Shown one piece after another: positions 7,805 through 16,600 of a stretch of 40,698 nt of DNA. Position 1 is the first letter of the stretch. The number at the start of each line of letters is the position of its first letter. This DNA comes from an uncultured Collinsella sp. (lineage in GTDB: Bacteria; Actinomycetota; Coriobacteriia; Coriobacteriales; Coriobacteriaceae): positions 1 to 40,698 of the forward strand of contig URNK01000001.1 of assembly GCA_900549195.1 (NCBI GenBank), read 5' to 3'. Under the pieces are notes generated by a model, which did no database searches, had not been told where the DNA came from, and saw only the letters and a program-made list of their open reading frames with translations. Both the position numbers and the translations under genes were made by a program.

Positions 7805-9151
7805 CTACTCGAAGCTCAGCTGCTCCAGACGATCAAAGACCGTGTCGATACGGGTGAGGAAGTCCCACGGATCAAAGATCTCGTCGAGCTTCTCCTGGCT
7901 GACGGTGCAGCGCGGGTCGGCCTCGAGACGCTCCTTAAAGGTGGGGCCGGAGACACAATCCTGTACCTCGTGCCAGGTTGCCATAGCGTTCTCCTGCACA
8001 ATGGCGTACGCGTCCTCGCGGGTGATGCCCGTGTCGACGAGGGCGAGCAGGACCTTGGAGGAGAAGATGAGGCCGCGGGTCTTATTGAGGTTGGCCATCA
8101 TGCGGGCGGGATACAGCTGCAGGCCGTCGATAACGCGGATGAGGCACTGGAACATGTGGTCGAGGGCGATGAAGCTATCGGCCTGGGCGACGCGCTCGGC
8201 AGAGGAGTGCGAAATGTCACGCTCGTGCCACAGGGCGACGTTATCGAAGGCAACCTGGGCGTTGGACTTCACGACGCGCGACAGACCGCAGACTTTCTCC
8301 ATGGTGATGGGATTGCGCTTGTGCGGCATGGCTGAGCTGCCCTTTTGGCCCTTACGGAACGGCTCCTCGGCCTCGAGCGTATCAGTCTTCTGCAGATTGC
8401 GGACCTCGGTAGCGATGCGCTCGCAGGTGGCTGCGGTGGTGGCGAGAACGCCGGCGAGATAGGCGTGATGGTCGCGGCTGATAACCTGCGTGGACAGCGG
8501 GTCGTGAACCAGGCCCAGGTGCTCGCAGACATACTCCTCGACGAACGGCTCGATGGAGCTGTACGTGCCGACAGCGCCCGAGATAGCACCGAAGGCAACA
8601 TTCTTGCGGGCGTCCTCAAGACGATCCAGATCGCGCTTGAGCTCCCAGGCCCAAGAGCCAAACTTCATGCCGAAGGTCATCGGCTCGGCGTGGATGCCAT
8701 GAGTGCGGCCGGCACAGAGCGTGTTGCGCTCCTCAAAGGCGCGACGCTTGCAAATCTCGCCGAGCTTCTTGACGTCCTCGATGATCAGGTCGCAGGCCTG
8801 GGTGAGCTGGTAGCACAGGGCCGTGTCGCCCAGATCCGAGCTGGTCATGCCATAGTGAACCCAGCGGCTGGGCTTGGGGTCGCCCTCGGGAACATCGGCA
8901 TCGATGTATTCCTTCATGTTGGTCAGAAAGGCAATGACGTCGTGGCGCGTGACTTCCTCGATCTCATCGACCTTCGCCTTCTCAAAGTTGGCATGGTCGC
9001 GGATCCACTGGGCCTCGTCTTTGGAAATACCGATCTTGCCGAGCTCCGCCTGGGCCTCGCAGGCCAGAACCTCGATCTCCTGCCAAATGGCGTACTTGTT
9101 CTCGAGGGAGAAGATGTGTCCCATCTCCGGGCGGGTATAGCGATCGATCAT
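7805..9151 (-). CDS. purB: Adenylosuccinate lyase
   Basis: 448 residues. It cleaves SAICAR to AICAR and adenylosuccinate to AMP, two steps of purine synthesis; the first product line follows directly from PurC. The fumarase/aspartase superfamily signature SSAMPHKRNP is present near residue 275, as are WVHYGMTSSDLGDTA and AGRTHGIHAEP, which carry substrate-binding and catalytic His/Ser residues. The frame is open 66 bases further upstream, but the ATG at 9151 has AAAAAGGAG five bases before it and gives the canonical MIDRYTRPEM start. A TACAAT at 9196-9201 (minus strand) could be the -10, without a clear -35. Confidence 0.97.
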   Translation of the reverse strand: MIDRYTRPEMGHIFSLENKYAIWQEIEVLACEAQAELGKIGISKDEAQWIRDHANFEKAKVDEIEEVTRHDVIAFLTNMKEYIDADVPEGDPKPSRWVHYGMTSSDLGDTALCYQLTQACDLIIEDVKKLGEICKRRAFEERNTLCAGRTHGIHAEPMTFGMKFGSWAWELKRDLDRLEDARKNVAFGAISGAVGTYSSIEPFVEEYVCEHLGLVHDPLSTQVISRDHHAYLAGVLATTAATCERIATEVRNLQKTDTLEAEEPFRKGQKGSSAMPHKRNPITMEKVCGLSRVVKSNAQVAFDNVALWHERDISHSSAERVAQADSFIALDHMFQCLIRVIDGLQLYPARMMANLNKTRGLIFSSKVLLALVDTGITREDAYAIVQENAMATWHEVQDCVSGPTFKERLEADPRCTVSQEKLDEIFDPWDFLTRIDTVFDRLEQLSFE

Positions 9152-9253
9152 AGCGGCTCCTTTTTGGTTATTGGCACGTTGGTCGTAACCCAACCATTGT
9201 ACCGTGCGCAGGTGCAAGTATGGGCAGCAGGCATTAACCTAACATTTTGGAAT

Positions 9254-9306
9254 TGGAGCGAGCAACGGGACGTCTGCGTTATTTGCTTCGCAAATCCGCA
9301 CCGGCT
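9254..9306. repeat. tRNA-Gly-derived direct repeat, copy A
   Basis: About 53 bases, nearly identical to copy B at 9386-9437. The first 17 bases differ by one from the complement of the tRNA-Gly 3' end (9578-9594). The second half holds the small palindrome ATTTGC-TTC-GCAAAT followed by CCGCACCGGCT. Confidence 0.85.
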
Positions 9307-9385
9307 GCGGTCGATCCCCTCGGATTCACGGTGACGATGGGGAAGACTTTGTTGAATTGGCCGTCCCGAGGTCTTCTGTGCTCCA

Positions 9386-9437
9386 TGGAGCGGACAACGG
9401 GACGTCCGCGTATTTGCTTCGCAAATCCGCACCGGCT
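9386..9437. repeat. tRNA-Gly-derived direct repeat, copy B
   Basis: About 52 bases, nearly identical to copy A. It also begins with a one-mismatch copy of the 17 bases covering CCA, acceptor and half T arm of the adjacent tRNA-Gly, and carries the same ATTTGC/GCAAAT palindrome. A related AAACGC-TTC-GCGTTT palindrome lies at 9474-9488. No protein gene is supported in 9152-9577. Confidence 0.85.
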
Positions 9438-9506
9438 TCAGGCGCCTGTCGGCGCCTTCGCCTGCTCGCTACAAACGCTTCGCGTTTGCTTAACGCTCGC
9501 ACCCTG

Positions 9507-9543
9507 GCGGGTTCGAGTCCCGGCGCTTAGTAGTAAAAAGCAC
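9507..9543 (+). repeat. Inverted partial copy of the tRNA-Gly 3' region
   Basis: On the plus strand GCGGGTTCGAGTCCCG (9507-9522) is identical to the T arm of tRNA-Gly, and AGTAAAAAGCAC (9532-9543) is identical to the bases just after that tRNA. The acceptor part between them differs and there is no matching 5' half upstream, so this is a remnant, not a working tRNA. Confidence 0.75.
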
Positions 9544-9577
9544 GGCAACGTAACGCTGTCGTGCTTGTGCTTTTTAC
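9532..9577 (-). terminator. Terminator-like hairpin after tRNA-Gly
   Basis: On the minus strand AGTAAAAAGCAC pairs with GTGCTTTTTACT (12 bp). The loop contains a second 11-bp stem GCACGACAGCG/CGTTGCCGTGC with a TTA loop. The T run is within the closing arm. It begins at the encoded CCA of the tRNA. Confidence 0.6.
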
Positions 9578-9652
9578 TGGAGCGGGCAACGGGACTCGAA
9601 CCCGCGAGTGTCAGCTTGGGAAGCTGATGCCTTACCACTTGGCGATGCCCGC
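9578..9652 (-). tRNA. tRNA-Gly (anticodon CCC), CCA encoded
   Basis: The minus strand reads GCGGGCA...TGCCCGC-T-CCA with the anticodon stem-loop CAGC-TTCCCAA-GCTG (anticodon CCC) and T arm GCGGG-TTCGAGT-CCCGT. Unlike the tRNA-Lys here, the 3' CCA is in the DNA. It decodes GGG. Copies of its 3' end lie on both orientations just downstream. Confidence 0.95.
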
Positions 9653-9665
9653 ATATGTGGGGGAT

Positions 9666-9695
9666 AGTATAACGCGGTTGTCTTGTTCGATACAA
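9666..9695 (-). promoter_or_regulatory. Probable promoter of tRNA-Gly
   Basis: TTGTAT (9690-9695) and TATACT (9666-9671) on the minus strand are 18 bases apart, with the -10 ending 13 bases before the tRNA 5' end. Between here and the adhesin start at 9950 I see no gene and no riboswitch class I can name. Confidence 0.55.
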
Positions 9696-9949
9696 GGGTG
9701 TCGATGCTTGTTTTAGCTGTGGAGAATCGTTTGAAAACCGCGCCAATTGTGGAGATGAGGACCTTTGTCTTTCTTTTCTTACCATCTTCTACCTGCACTT
9801 TTATCTGATTGTTGTATTTGAGCTCGATTTGTCAGAAATCGGGCAAGCTTTTGGTCAGGCTCCGGTACTTACCCGCATGAACCTCGGGGGTAGCCTCATC
9901 CTACGCGTCGCAACCTCCCCATGCGGCGCACGAGGGATAAGGAGCAGCC

Positions 9950-12900
9950 ATGTCCAACGCACCCATGCACTCTGTCCACAGCGCAATCGCAACAGGTCCG
10001 CTGCTCCTGCTCCTCTTCCTGCTTTTCGGCTGCCTGGCACCGGGAGCCGCATTTGCCGTCGATGGCTACGACCAGCTCGGCTTCCGCACTATTAGCGATG
10101 ATTGTGGGCCCTTCTTCATCGGCAAGTATGAAGCTCAAGACACCTCAATTGCCTACTGCATGAACCAGGAGCGCCCCGGCCCCACCAAACCGGGCGGCCC
10201 ATGGCTCAACTTTGATCAAGGCTGGGTGTGGCTCGACGACGAGTTCGCGGCAATCGTTTGTCACGGATATCCCACCACCACGTCGTTTGGCGGTTACCAT
10301 CTTTCACCCGATCGCGCCCGCGCCGCCACCCAGCTTGCCGTATGGATGCTCAACGGCACTACCCATGTCGACGGCACCTACTCCTACACGACCGCTCAGG
10401 GTAAAACCAAGAGCGGACACTTTACCGCCGACAATGAAGTCGTGGCGGCTGCGCGGTGGCTCCACGACAGCGCAAAATCAGGAAGCATCAAAGCCGCTCC
10501 GCACCGCGCGCGACGCTATCTAGGGGCCGTATCGGGCGGCAGCAAACGTCAAGACATGCTCTATGTACTGCCGGCGGTCTCTGTTTCCTTCCAAAAGCAG
10601 TCTGCTAACACCGTTATTACCAGCGGAAACAATACCTATCAGTTTACCGGGGCAACATTCGATATTTTTGAGAGCGCCAGCGGCGCGCGTGTCGGCACCA
10701 TCAAGATGGACAGCAACGGTCGAGCGCAAGCAACACTTCTGCCCAACACGGCATACTACCTAGTTGAAACGAAGGCGCCGGCCGGCTATGTCCCCCGCCA
10801 CGATCGTATTGCCTTTACCACGGGGAATGACGGCGGGCGGGCCGCCATTGATGAACAGCCCGGCACCATCAATCTGCGTATCGTAAAACTCGATGCCGCG
10901 ACGAATGCCGGCCCCCAGGTGGGATCTTCACTCGCAGGAGCAGAGTTCACGTGTGTGTCGCAATCAACCCCTGGATGGGCACAAATCCTCACGACCGACG
11001 AAAGCGGTCGGGCCACCCTCGCCGATGTCCCCTTAGGAACCTTTACCATCTACGAATCAAAAGCCCCCGAGGGCTACCTGCCATCCAACGACAGCTGGAC
11101 CTATACCGTTGGAGCCGACCAACTCGGCGATTCAGGCGTGGTCGAGATCGAATCTCGCGTTTCCGATATCCCCATTGCGTTTAACCTTGAGATTTCCAAA
11201 TTCAAGGATTACGGCAATAGCGACCAATCCGGCCTGGAGCAGCCGGCGGGTGGTGTTGTCTTTGAGGTTGTCAGCAACAGCTCTCAGCAGGTTGTTGGCA
11301 CACTGACCACAAACATCTATGGCTTTGCCTCCACCAAAGATCAGCCCGAAGCATGGTTCGGCACAGGCAAGCGACCCGCCGGTGTCCACGGAGCCGTCCC
11401 ATACGACCGTGCCGGCTACACGGTTCGCGAGGTTCCGGAAACCGTCCCCGAGGGTTTTAAACGTGCAGGGGAATGGACCGTCGGGGCCAATCAGATTTCC
11501 GACGGCGCCGAGCTTCAATATATCGTAGACAACCACGCTCTGTCGACGCATCTCCAGATTGTAAAACGCGATGCCCAAACAGGCGCTTCTGTTCCCCTAG
11601 CCGGATTCACCTTCCAACTCCTCGGCAGCAATCACGAACCTGTCTCACAAACTTGCTGGTATCCAGCACATAACGTAATGGACACCTTTACGACTGACGC
11701 GACCGGCACCGTCACACTGCCCGAATCGCTCGTGCCGGGCACCTATTATGTACGCGAAACCTCGGCCAAAGAGCCCTATCTTGTCGGCGAAGAGATCGAG
11801 GTAAACATACCCGCCGACATGAACCTAACGCCCGTTGCAATCGCCTCGTATTATGACCACGCCGCGACCGGAAACATCAGGATCGTTAAAACCGATGCCA
11901 TAGACGGCAGCAGCCTCGTGGGCGCCGTCTTTGAGATCCGTGCCTCGGGTGATATCGTGCGCCCCGACGGTAGCATTGCCGCGCTCGACGGTGAGACTGT
12001 CGCGACCGTCACGACGGATGAAACTGGAGAAGCACGCGCGGACAACCTCCCACTGGGATCTGGCACCGCACGCTACGAGGTTGTCGAGACTCAAGCGCCG
12101 GCAGGCTTCTTGCTCGATCAGACAACCCATATTGTCGACCTTACTTATGCCGACCAGAAAACACCCGTTGTAGAAGCACAGCTTAACGTATCCGACGATT
12201 ACACCAAGGTTGATATCTCCAAGGTCGATGCAAGCGGTGAGCAGGAAGTGGAAGGCGCACAGCTCACCTTATATGGTCCCGATAAAACCGAAATAGACTC
12301 CTGGACCTCATCCGACAAGCCGCATCGCGTCGAACATCTTGCACCCGGCACCTACTCGTTGCGCGAAATGATGTCTCCGCGGACCTATGACCTTGCCGAG
12401 GAGATAACGTTTGAAATAAAGGATACGGGAGAAGTCCAATCCGTCGCGATGAAGGATACGCCCATCGAGATCAAAGGACAGGTCGACAAGCGTCAGGAGC
12501 TTGTCCAGCCTATCGGGAAGGGTCTGTTGGCCAACGGCGATGGTAAAAATCGCGCCGCGACGCAAACCAATACGGATGGACTTTTCTCCTATACCATCGA
12601 CGCTCGAAACGATTCAGCTACCTGGGTTGATGAGTTCACAATTACCGATGATCTTGAGTGTGCCGAGAACGATACAGCGAGATTCGTCTCAATCGAAACC
12701 CCCGTCGCCATCGGCGACCTCAACGGTCTGTGCAACGTGTGGTATCGCACGACGCCGTTGGACTCGACAGACGTCGATGAGCCGGCAAACGCGACACTTG
12801 ACGATGGGCACGAAAATCCTTGGCTTGAGTCCGACGAAGTAAGGGAAAGTCTGGGTGAGGATTGCCGCCTCGTCGATTACGACGGCTGGCGCCTCTGGAA

Positions 12901-13381
12901 GGCGGATGTCTCGACCACGGAATCCACCACACTCGAGGCGAAAGAACTCGACCTTGCGTCCAATACCGTCGTAACGGGCATTCGCATTGAATACGGTGCA
13001 GTAGCCGCCGACTTTACGACTCGAAGCGATGCGGATTCTTGGACCCGCGATGATCTCAAAGATGAGCACGACGACCTTGACGATGCCAAAGCAATCCTTG
13101 GCACAGACGCTCGGGGCGCAATCGTGCACATGCAGGCGACGTCGGCTTATACGCCCCAAACCGCACTCACCAACAGCGCACGCGTCGATCTTTGCCGCAA
13201 CGGCGGCGGCGATAAACTTGAGTCACATGACGAGGACCGTGTCATTCAACGCTGTACCCTACCGCAGGACCTACCGGCAACAGGATCAGTTCCCATCGCC
13301 GCTTGCATCACCGCGCTCCTGACCTCGGGTGCCGCAGCCCTATGGTTCGCTCGCCTTAGGTCGACCCCAAAGAAGCGCTAG
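9950..13381 (+). CDS. LPxTG-anchored adhesin with thioester domain and SpaA/Cna-B repeats
   Basis: A 1143-residue surface protein. Signal peptide: 1-36 (cleavage near AFA/VDG). An N-terminal thioester domain (about 40-205) is indicated by the YCMN motif (Cys70) and TQLAVW motif (Gln128), the two residues that form the internal Cys-Gln thioester in this adhesin family. About six SpaA/Cna-B-type repeats follow (roughly 207-302, 306-405, 410-528, 533-636, 642-746, 752-840); most show a strand-one Lys (IVKLDA, IVKRDA, IVKTDA, ISKVDA) and an E-box (VETKAPAGY, YESKAPEGY, VETQAPAGF), as expected for isopeptide cross-links. A different domain spans about 845-1100. The C-terminus has LPATG (1108-1112), a hydrophobic helix and KKR, a sortase signal. 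AAGGAG precedes the ATG. No sortase gene or pilin cluster lies nearby. Likely role: covalent attachment to a host or bacterial surface amine (inference). Confidence 0.93.
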   Translation: MSNAPMHSVHSAIATGPLLLLLFLLFGCLAPGAAFAVDGYDQLGFRTISDDCGPFFIGKYEAQDTSIAYCMNQERPGPTKPGGPWLNFDQGWVWLDDEFAAIVCHGYPTTTSFGGYHLSPDRARAATQLAVWMLNGTTHVDGTYSYTTAQGKTKSGHFTADNEVVAAARWLHDSAKSGSIKAAPHRARRYLGAVSGGSKRQDMLYVLPAVSVSFQKQSANTVITSGNNTYQFTGATFDIFESASGARVGTIKMDSNGRAQATLLPNTAYYLVETKAPAGYVPRHDRIAFTTGNDGGRAAIDEQPGTINLRIVKLDAATNAGPQVGSSLAGAEFTCVSQSTPGWAQILTTDESGRATLADVPLGTFTIYESKAPEGYLPSNDSWTYTVGADQLGDSGVVEIESRVSDIPIAFNLEISKFKDYGNSDQSGLEQPAGGVVFEVVSNSSQQVVGTLTTNIYGFASTKDQPEAWFGTGKRPAGVHGAVPYDRAGYTVREVPETVPEGFKRAGEWTVGANQISDGAELQYIVDNHALSTHLQIVKRDAQTGASVPLAGFTFQLLGSNHEPVSQTCWYPAHNVMDTFTTDATGTVTLPESLVPGTYYVRETSAKEPYLVGEEIEVNIPADMNLTPVAIASYYDHAATGNIRIVKTDAIDGSSLVGAVFEIRASGDIVRPDGSIAALDGETVATVTTDETGEARADNLPLGSGTARYEVVETQAPAGFLLDQTTHIVDLTYADQKTPVVEAQLNVSDDYTKVDISKVDASGEQEVEGAQLTLYGPDKTEIDSWTSSDKPHRVEHLAPGTYSLREMMSPRTYDLAEEITFEIKDTGEVQSVAMKDTPIEIKGQVDKRQELVQPIGKGLLANGDGKNRAATQTNTDGLFSYTIDARNDSATWVDEFTITDDLECAENDTARFVSIETPVAIGDLNGLCNVWYRTTPLDSTDVDEPANATLDDGHENPWLESDEVRESLGEDCRLVDYDGWRLWKADVSTTESTTLEAKELDLASNTVVTGIRIEYGAVAADFTTRSDADSWTRDDLKDEHDDLDDAKAILGTDARGAIVHMQATSAYTPQTALTNSARVDLCRNGGGDKLESHDEDRVIQRCTLPQDLPATGSVPIAACITALLTSGAAALWFARLRSTPKKR

Positions 13382-13390
13382 CGCGATGAA

Positions 13391-13426
13391 AAAGCGGGCG
13401 AGCCAGTCCCCTGGCTCGCCCGCTTT
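13391..13426. terminator. Bidirectional terminator between convergent genes
   Basis: A perfect 16-bp inverted repeat (arms 13391-13406 and 13411-13426) with loop TCCC. On the minus strand it is followed by TTTTT-like sequence (TTCATC after the stem's own TTT), and it lies 10 bases past the adhesin stop and 22 bases past the stop of the convergent small gene. Confidence 0.85.
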
Positions 13427-13447
13427 CAATCATGTAAATCGCCGTAT

Positions 13448-13666
13448 CTACTCTGCAGACGAAGATCCACCATCAACGATTGCCTGCTCGGACTCAGGAA
13501 TCCCATCGGCACCCGTACTCTGTTCTTGCTCCACCTCTTCGCTGATTGCGGAGGCGGGGGTCGAGCCCTTTGCACCCACGATGTAGGCAGCCCCAAATCC
13601 TAACGCAATGGCAATCAAGGTCAAAATCACGTAGACAGGCCAATGGCGCTTAATATACGAAAACAC
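13448..13666 (-). CDS. Small single-pass membrane protein, unknown function
   Basis: 72 residues. A short basic N-terminus (FSYIKRHW) is followed by one hydrophobic helix (about 10-32) and an acidic, Ser/Glu-rich, probably extracytoplasmic tail (33-72). The start is a GTG with AAGGAG five bases upstream. It lies 21 bases downstream of the M28-like gene on the same strand and is probably co-transcribed with it. I recognise no family. Confidence 0.7.
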   Translation of the reverse strand: MFSYIKRHWPVYVILTLIAIALGFGAAYIVGAKGSTPASAISEEVEQEQSTGADGIPESEQAIVDGGSSSAE

Positions 13667-13687
13667 GTTGACTCCTTAGAGCTCCGT

Positions 13688-16600
13688 CTACGAACGGCGG
13701 ATAACCTCGGTCACGACCTCGGATACCGTGGCAATGTTCGTTGGGTTGACATTGTGGGGCAGGTCGTCCTCGGTACGAGCGCAAGCCAGACGCGTGCCGT
13801 CCACGCCGGCGATGGTGAGGGCTCGGCGGCTCGCCTCGAGCGCGGCATAGGCATCGGTCTTGGCATAGGGCATCTCGAGCGCGCCACAATCGACATGGAA
13901 CGACTTGCACACCTTGCTGACCAGGTTCATGATGCGGCGATCGCCCTTGAGCAGCTGCTGTTCGCCCTCAACCGTCACCACCGAAAGCCTACCGGCGCCG
14001 ACGGATTCAAGATTGATGAAGAATACGCCGCGGAGCTTATCGCGATGCGAAGCCAAGAAGGCCTTCATACCGGCGCCATCACAATCCGAGGCGCCCGTTG
14101 CCACAAACCAGATATCGTGACCGAGCAGCTCATCATCGCCCATAGAGGCGACAGCCGAGAGCATATCTTCGGAAGAAGCGCCGTCGGAAGACGTAGCGCC
14201 GCCCTTCCAGCCGTCGTTATCGTCCTCGAAGTTATCCCACGAACCGATACCGCGGCCTGACTTCTTGGCATCGTAATCGTCTTCGACGCCCAGCCAGTCG
14301 CTCATGCTGTCCTGCTCGTTTTTCTTTTTACGACCGAACAGGCCACCCAGGCCACGCTTACGAGACTTGGGTGCCGCCGGGGCGGGAGCCGAAATGGTCT
14401 CGATCGGCTGCGCGCCCGACGCAACGGGCATAGGAGGCGCAACGGGTGCCGATGTGGGTTCGGGACCCTGGGCAGTAGCAAAGGGGTCGTTGACCTGGGC
14501 AGAGGGATCGGGTAGGTCGAACAGCGACGTGCGAGACGCAACGTTTGCCTGCTTCATCGACGGCAGCGACGGATCGGGGACCGAAGCCAGCGGAGACGAA
14601 GAGGGCGCAGGCGACGGTGCCGACGCCGGATCGGGAACATTCATCTGCGGACGCGGTGATGCCTGGGAGGAAATCTGGGCCATAAGGGAATCGACCGTTT
14701 CGTCCTGGGTGGGAGCAACATTGGCAACCGTGGCACCGGAACCACTCGGGGTCGGCATGGTGAAAATCTGCGTGGAGTAAGGCCTCGACTCATCCGTCTC
14801 GGGAGTCTCGGAAACCGCAGACACTTCCTCCTGCTCGACCTCGGTCGAATCATCTTGCTCGGCTGCCGCGTACCGCTCTTCGTCAGAGTTGGCCTCGACG
14901 GGCTCGTCCTCAGCAGCATCCTGAATTTCGGCAGCATCAATGGGCTCGCCATCGTCTGCCACGTCGTCCTGCTCATCGGAAGCAGGAAGGGGCTCGGCAA
15001 TCGCGGTGCCTTGCTTTTCAAACGTTATCGTGGAATCGAACTGCGCGGCATCAAACGACATGGTGCTATCGACGTGCTGCTGGGCCTCGAAAGACGTTGT
15101 AGCTTCGGCGGCGTCGACGGGCACGGACTGCACAGCCTCGTTCTGCTCGAACTCTTGCGCCGCGAGCTCACGTGCCGCCTCGGCTGCCTGCTGCTGAGCG
15201 ATAGCCTCCTGCTCGGCAGCCTCGCGTGCGGCAGCGCGCTTCTCCTCGAAATCGTCGACAAATTTCTTGCCCTTTGCAAGCGCGCCCTTAAAGAAGTTGG
15301 AAGCGCTGGCGCCAATCGAAGAGAACGCGGATGCAATATCGGCATGGGGCGTTGCCGCGGGAATCTCGGCCGAGAAATCAGTATCGCTCTCGTAAGACAC
15401 GCGCCTCGGCTGTTCAACGTAATCGTCGTCAGACTCGTCCGCAACGTCTTGCGCCGGCGCGGCGGGAGCCAAAATGTCCAGTCCTGCCGCGGGATCGATC
15501 GCGGACACCGCCTCGGGCTCGGCAACGGCAGAGGTAACCGCGGCAGACTCATCATCCGCAGCGACAACGGGCGCAGGCGCAGCCACGACGGGGGCAGGCT
15601 CGGGCTCAAACGTCGGCTCCTCGCCCTCCTCGTAATCGAGCGTGCAGGACTCGGGAAGCATTCCGAGCGCACGGATGGCATCCGAACCAAAGCGGATGTT
15701 GCCGGCGGCATTGCGATAGAGCTTGGGCTCGGGCTCAGCCGCGGCAGGCTCCTCCGCCGGCTCAGCAGCGGGAACCTCGTCATTGAACTCTTCGGCCTGG
15801 ACAGCCTGATTCTGATCCTCGGGCACGATGGCGCCAATCAGCGTCTCGTCGGCAGACGCACCCTCAAAGCCCTCGATTTGCTCGTCGAAAGCCTCACCCT
15901 GTTCGGGCTCGGTCTGAGCGTCGGAAGCAATCGGCTGACCGAATTCGTCCTCGGCGTAGGTAGGCTCTTCATACTCGATGGTGTTGCCGTAGTCGTTTTG
16001 CTGCTGGGCCGCGGCATATTCCGCCGCTGCGCGCGCCATTTCCTCGGCACGACGCTTCTGCTCCCCAAAATAGGTATCGAACGGAACATCGTCGGGAAAC
16101 TCGTTTTCGCCCTGGAAGGGAGCAACGTTGTCCATAACGCCGAGCATAGCGGCGACAGAAGACTTGTTGCACACCGCGCCAGACGTATAGGGAAGAATGT
16201 GGCGGTTAGAGATGATGTTTACCGCGTTGGCGAGTGCAACGAGGGAAGCGAGGATCGCGACAATCCACAGCAGAACCTTGAGCGCGCCGGGGAGCGGCAG
16301 AATACGCAGGATGGCAACGGCAGCGGGGGCAACCGTGGCAACGGGCAACAGCTTGGCGATGAGCGCACGATACGAAGCATAAGGCTCGCGGGCGAGCAGC
16401 TCAGCACGGGGAGAGTCGTAGTGTGCGACAACGACCACCGGGCGGTTACGCGGGGACGCGAGCGGGCCCGAGGCCTTGTGGTAGGCGATGACATTTTGGC
16501 TCACGCCCGTCTTGCCCAGGCGCGAAACCACGGAGTGGCCCGTGCGCTCGAGCACGTAAAGAACGGCGCCGACAATGGCCAGCAAGGTGCCGACCAAGCC

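Noticed and set aside
9148..9798. Several short frames across the tRNA-Gly repeats
   Set aside because: They run through the tRNA gene and the repeats and their peptides reflect the repeated DNA.
9700..9949. Possible riboswitch before the adhesin gene
   Set aside because: I could not match it to any class whose conserved core I can recall (for example c-di-GMP); only an ordinary Shine-Dalgarno is clear.
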